From NCBI RefSeq assembly GCF_003991905.1, contig NZ_RSCL01000014.1, positions 186,001 through 250,000 on the forward strand: a stretch of DNA of 64,000 bases, given 5' to 3'. Source of the DNA: Dulcicalothrix desertica PCC 7102 (GTDB lineage Bacteria; Cyanobacteriota; Cyanobacteriia; Cyanobacteriales; Nostocaceae). The first letter of the stretch is position 1; each line of letters starts with the position of its first letter. The notes under the pieces are model-generated. The model searched no databases and was not told the DNA's origin. It saw only the letters and a list, made by a program, of their open reading frames with translations. Below, in pieces: positions 62,611 to 64,000 of this stretch. The translations under genes and the position numbers were made by a program.

Positions 62611-63145
62611 AACTTGTGAAAGGTACAGGTGAAAAGGTCTGATATTTCAGAACCAATATTTCAGATGTGGTAGAGCATTTATACTCAGCCACCAACAGTT
62701 TACATTAAATCAAGGCACCTACTAGAAAAGATTTTTCCAGTTAACCGTACTTGACGTTTTCGGTATTTACTGAGTTCTGCTAACCAGTCATTAATCATTA
62801 GGTAACTACATTAATAACATTACAATCAACTATGAATACACTTCATCTATCCTGGGGATCATTGAAAGCAGCACGAGAATATAGGCGAAACAACATGAAT
62901 TACGATTTATCGCGCGAATATTATACCCTATGCAAAATCTCACAAAATGGAGAGGCGCCTGTGAACAACAAAAAAACTACGAAAAAAAAATATAACTTTA
63001 CAAATATCAATTAAGATTTTAGTCAGATGCACTACAAAATTTCATCACTAACTTGTAATATTAGCGCTATTAATATATCGTTATTAGTCATATCAAAAAT
63101 ACTAATAGTTAATCAATATATAAAAAATTACCTAGATAAAAAATA
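62611..63145. other. 535-base upstream region without a supported gene
   Basis: It holds the promoters of the divergent glycosyltransferase and xth genes. A 60-codon frame (62832-63014) is present, but without a ribosome site or recognisable product. The DNA is AT-rich toward xth, with one GGCGCC at 62954. Confidence 0.5.
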
Positions 63146-63928
63146 ATGAAAATTGCTACTTGGAACGTTAACTCAATTCGCACACGCTTAGAACATGTTG
63201 CCGACTGGCTAGAACAAAACCCTGTTGATGTGCTTTGCGTGCAAGAGACCAAAGTTGTTGACAAAGACTTTCCGCACTCCAAGTTTGAGGCATTAAGTTA
63301 TCACACATATATATATGGACAAAAATCTTATAACGGAGTTGCGCTACTCAGTAAAAAGCCACTCGAACAAGTAAGTACAGGTTTCACGAGTATACTTCCC
63401 GAATTAGACCCAATATGGGATGAACAAAAACGAGTTATTACAGGTGTAATTGATTCTTGTCGAATTTTAAATCTCTACGTACCTAATGGTTCCGAAGTCG
63501 GTTGTGATAAATACGAATTTAAACTGGGTTGGCTGACCGTACTGCGAAAATACCTGCAAGCTTTATTATTAGAGAATCCTAACATTTGTATGTGTGGTGA
63601 CTTTAATATTGCCCTTGAAGATAGGGATATTCACGAAAAAGCCGATATAAAAAATCATATTATGTCATCTGATGCCGAACGTCAAGCTCTCAAAAATGTT
63701 CTTGAACTAGGTTTTGCGGATGCTTTTCGTAAATTTACGAATGAAGCAGGTCATTACAGTTGGTGGGACTACCGCGCAATGGCATTCCGTCGTAATATGG
63801 GCTGGCGCATCGACCATCATTACTTAACAACCGAACTATACGAACGCGCAGTAAGTTGTGTAATTGATAAGGCGCCTCGTAAGCTTGAAAAACCCAGCGA
63901 CCACGCGCCAGTCATCGTAGAATTTTAA
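63146..63928 (+). CDS. xth: exodeoxyribonuclease III
   Basis: A 260-residue AP endonuclease/3'-exonuclease of the EEP family. It has the metal and catalytic residues N7 (ATWNVNSIR), E34 (CVQETKV), the Tyr/Asp segment NLYVPNGSEVG, CGDFNIALEDRDIH, WWDYRAMAFRRNMGWRIDHH and the terminal SDHAPV (D252/H253). It cleaves at abasic sites in base excision repair. The length is normal. Start ATG 63146. The AT-rich upstream region may hold the promoter. Confidence 0.94.
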   Translation: MKIATWNVNSIRTRLEHVADWLEQNPVDVLCVQETKVVDKDFPHSKFEALSYHTYIYGQKSYNGVALLSKKPLEQVSTGFTSILPELDPIWDEQKRVITGVIDSCRILNLYVPNGSEVGCDKYEFKLGWLTVLRKYLQALLLENPNICMCGDFNIALEDRDIHEKADIKNHIMSSDAERQALKNVLELGFADAFRKFTNEAGHYSWWDYRAMAFRRNMGWRIDHHYLTTELYERAVSCVIDKAPRKLEKPSDHAPVIVEF

Positions 63929-63973
63929 TCTACTGGTCTTTGTCATTAATTTTGGGGAGTTGGTACAGATTTT

Positions 63974-64000
63974 GATCCCCCCTATCCCCCCTTGGTAAGG
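63974..64000. repeat. C-rich repeat start (CCCCCCTATCCCCCCTTGG)
   Basis: A TTTTGATCCCCCCTATCCCC stretch followed by CCCTTGGTAAGG at the window end is typical of the start of a long interspersed repeat in cyanobacterial genomes. It is cut by the window edge. Confidence 0.4.

Noticed and set aside
62832-63014. A 60-codon frame (MNTLHLSWGSLKAAREYRRN...).
   Set aside because: It has no ribosome site, a low-complexity Lys/Asn-rich end and no recognisable homologue; it could be real but I cannot support it.

Overview
The window is a stretch of cyanobacterial chromosome. It carries menaquinone/phylloquinone genes (menB, menD), ferredoxin-type sulfite reductase, a Vipp1/PspA pair, a cytochrome b6 haem-assembly (CCB-type) protein, SLH-domain and pentapeptide-repeat proteins, and several small families found almost only in cyanobacteria (DUF3155, DUF2358, DUF3611). 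The AT-rich composition, the many interspersed short palindromic repeats and the hyp gene cluster fit a filamentous Nostocales-type genome best. That placement is an inference. The six-base palindrome GGCGCC occurs about 120 times by eye, while I found no copy of the classic HIP1 octamer GCGATCGC.

Layout. 0-8 kb: a lipoprotein, an ethylene-receptor-like histidine kinase, a GHL10-type glycosidase, an epoxide-hydrolase-like enzyme, two pentapeptide-repeat proteins and aat. 8-14 kb: a housekeeping block read leftwards (serS, rseP, nth, rpsN), a DUF3611 membrane protein, then a possible structured RNA ahead of a padR-ccb pair. 14-19.4 kb: DUF3155, a GAF-type histidine kinase, an SLH surface protein, its SLH-less paralogue and a lipoprotein. 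19.4-22 kb: an accessory patch with a frameshifted gene fragment abutted by a tnpB element, then tRNA-Arg(TCT). 22-30 kb: cyanobacterial conserved unknowns, cutA, an ADP-ribosylglycohydrolase, a small beta-barrel, sulfite reductase and an acetyltransferase. 30-34 kb: a three-subunit PaoABC-like molybdenum aldehyde oxidoreductase operon with 4-bp overlaps.

35-46.6 kb is the most disturbed region. hypA-hypB and hypE, normally neighbours, lie about 9.4 kb apart. The gap holds a DUF2332 remnant, an acetyltransferase cut off by a 196-bp element with 26-bp inverted ends, a toxin-antitoxin-like XRE/nucleotidyltransferase pair whose second gene lacks a normal start codon, a gene with a 48-bp internal tandem repeat, a MoxR-ATPase/VWA-metallopeptidase pair, and a decayed scrap of a second VWA gene. 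46.6-53 kb: a diguanylate cyclase just upstream of hypE, folB, menD, a methyltransferase and menB. 53-64 kb: dciA and a divergent membrane protein, tandem pspA/vipp1, a J-domain protein, a zinc alcohol dehydrogenase, a 58-residue zinc-ribbon protein, a GT4 glycosyltransferase and xth.

No CRISPR array, rRNA, phage or large integrated element is visible. The most notable signals are the GGCGCC enrichment and its two long gaps over accessory DNA, the candidate RNA at about 12.8-13.0 kb, the broken hyp cluster with its inserts, the small inverted-end element, and repeat sequences that have become protein-coding in menD and in the gene at 51.5 kb.
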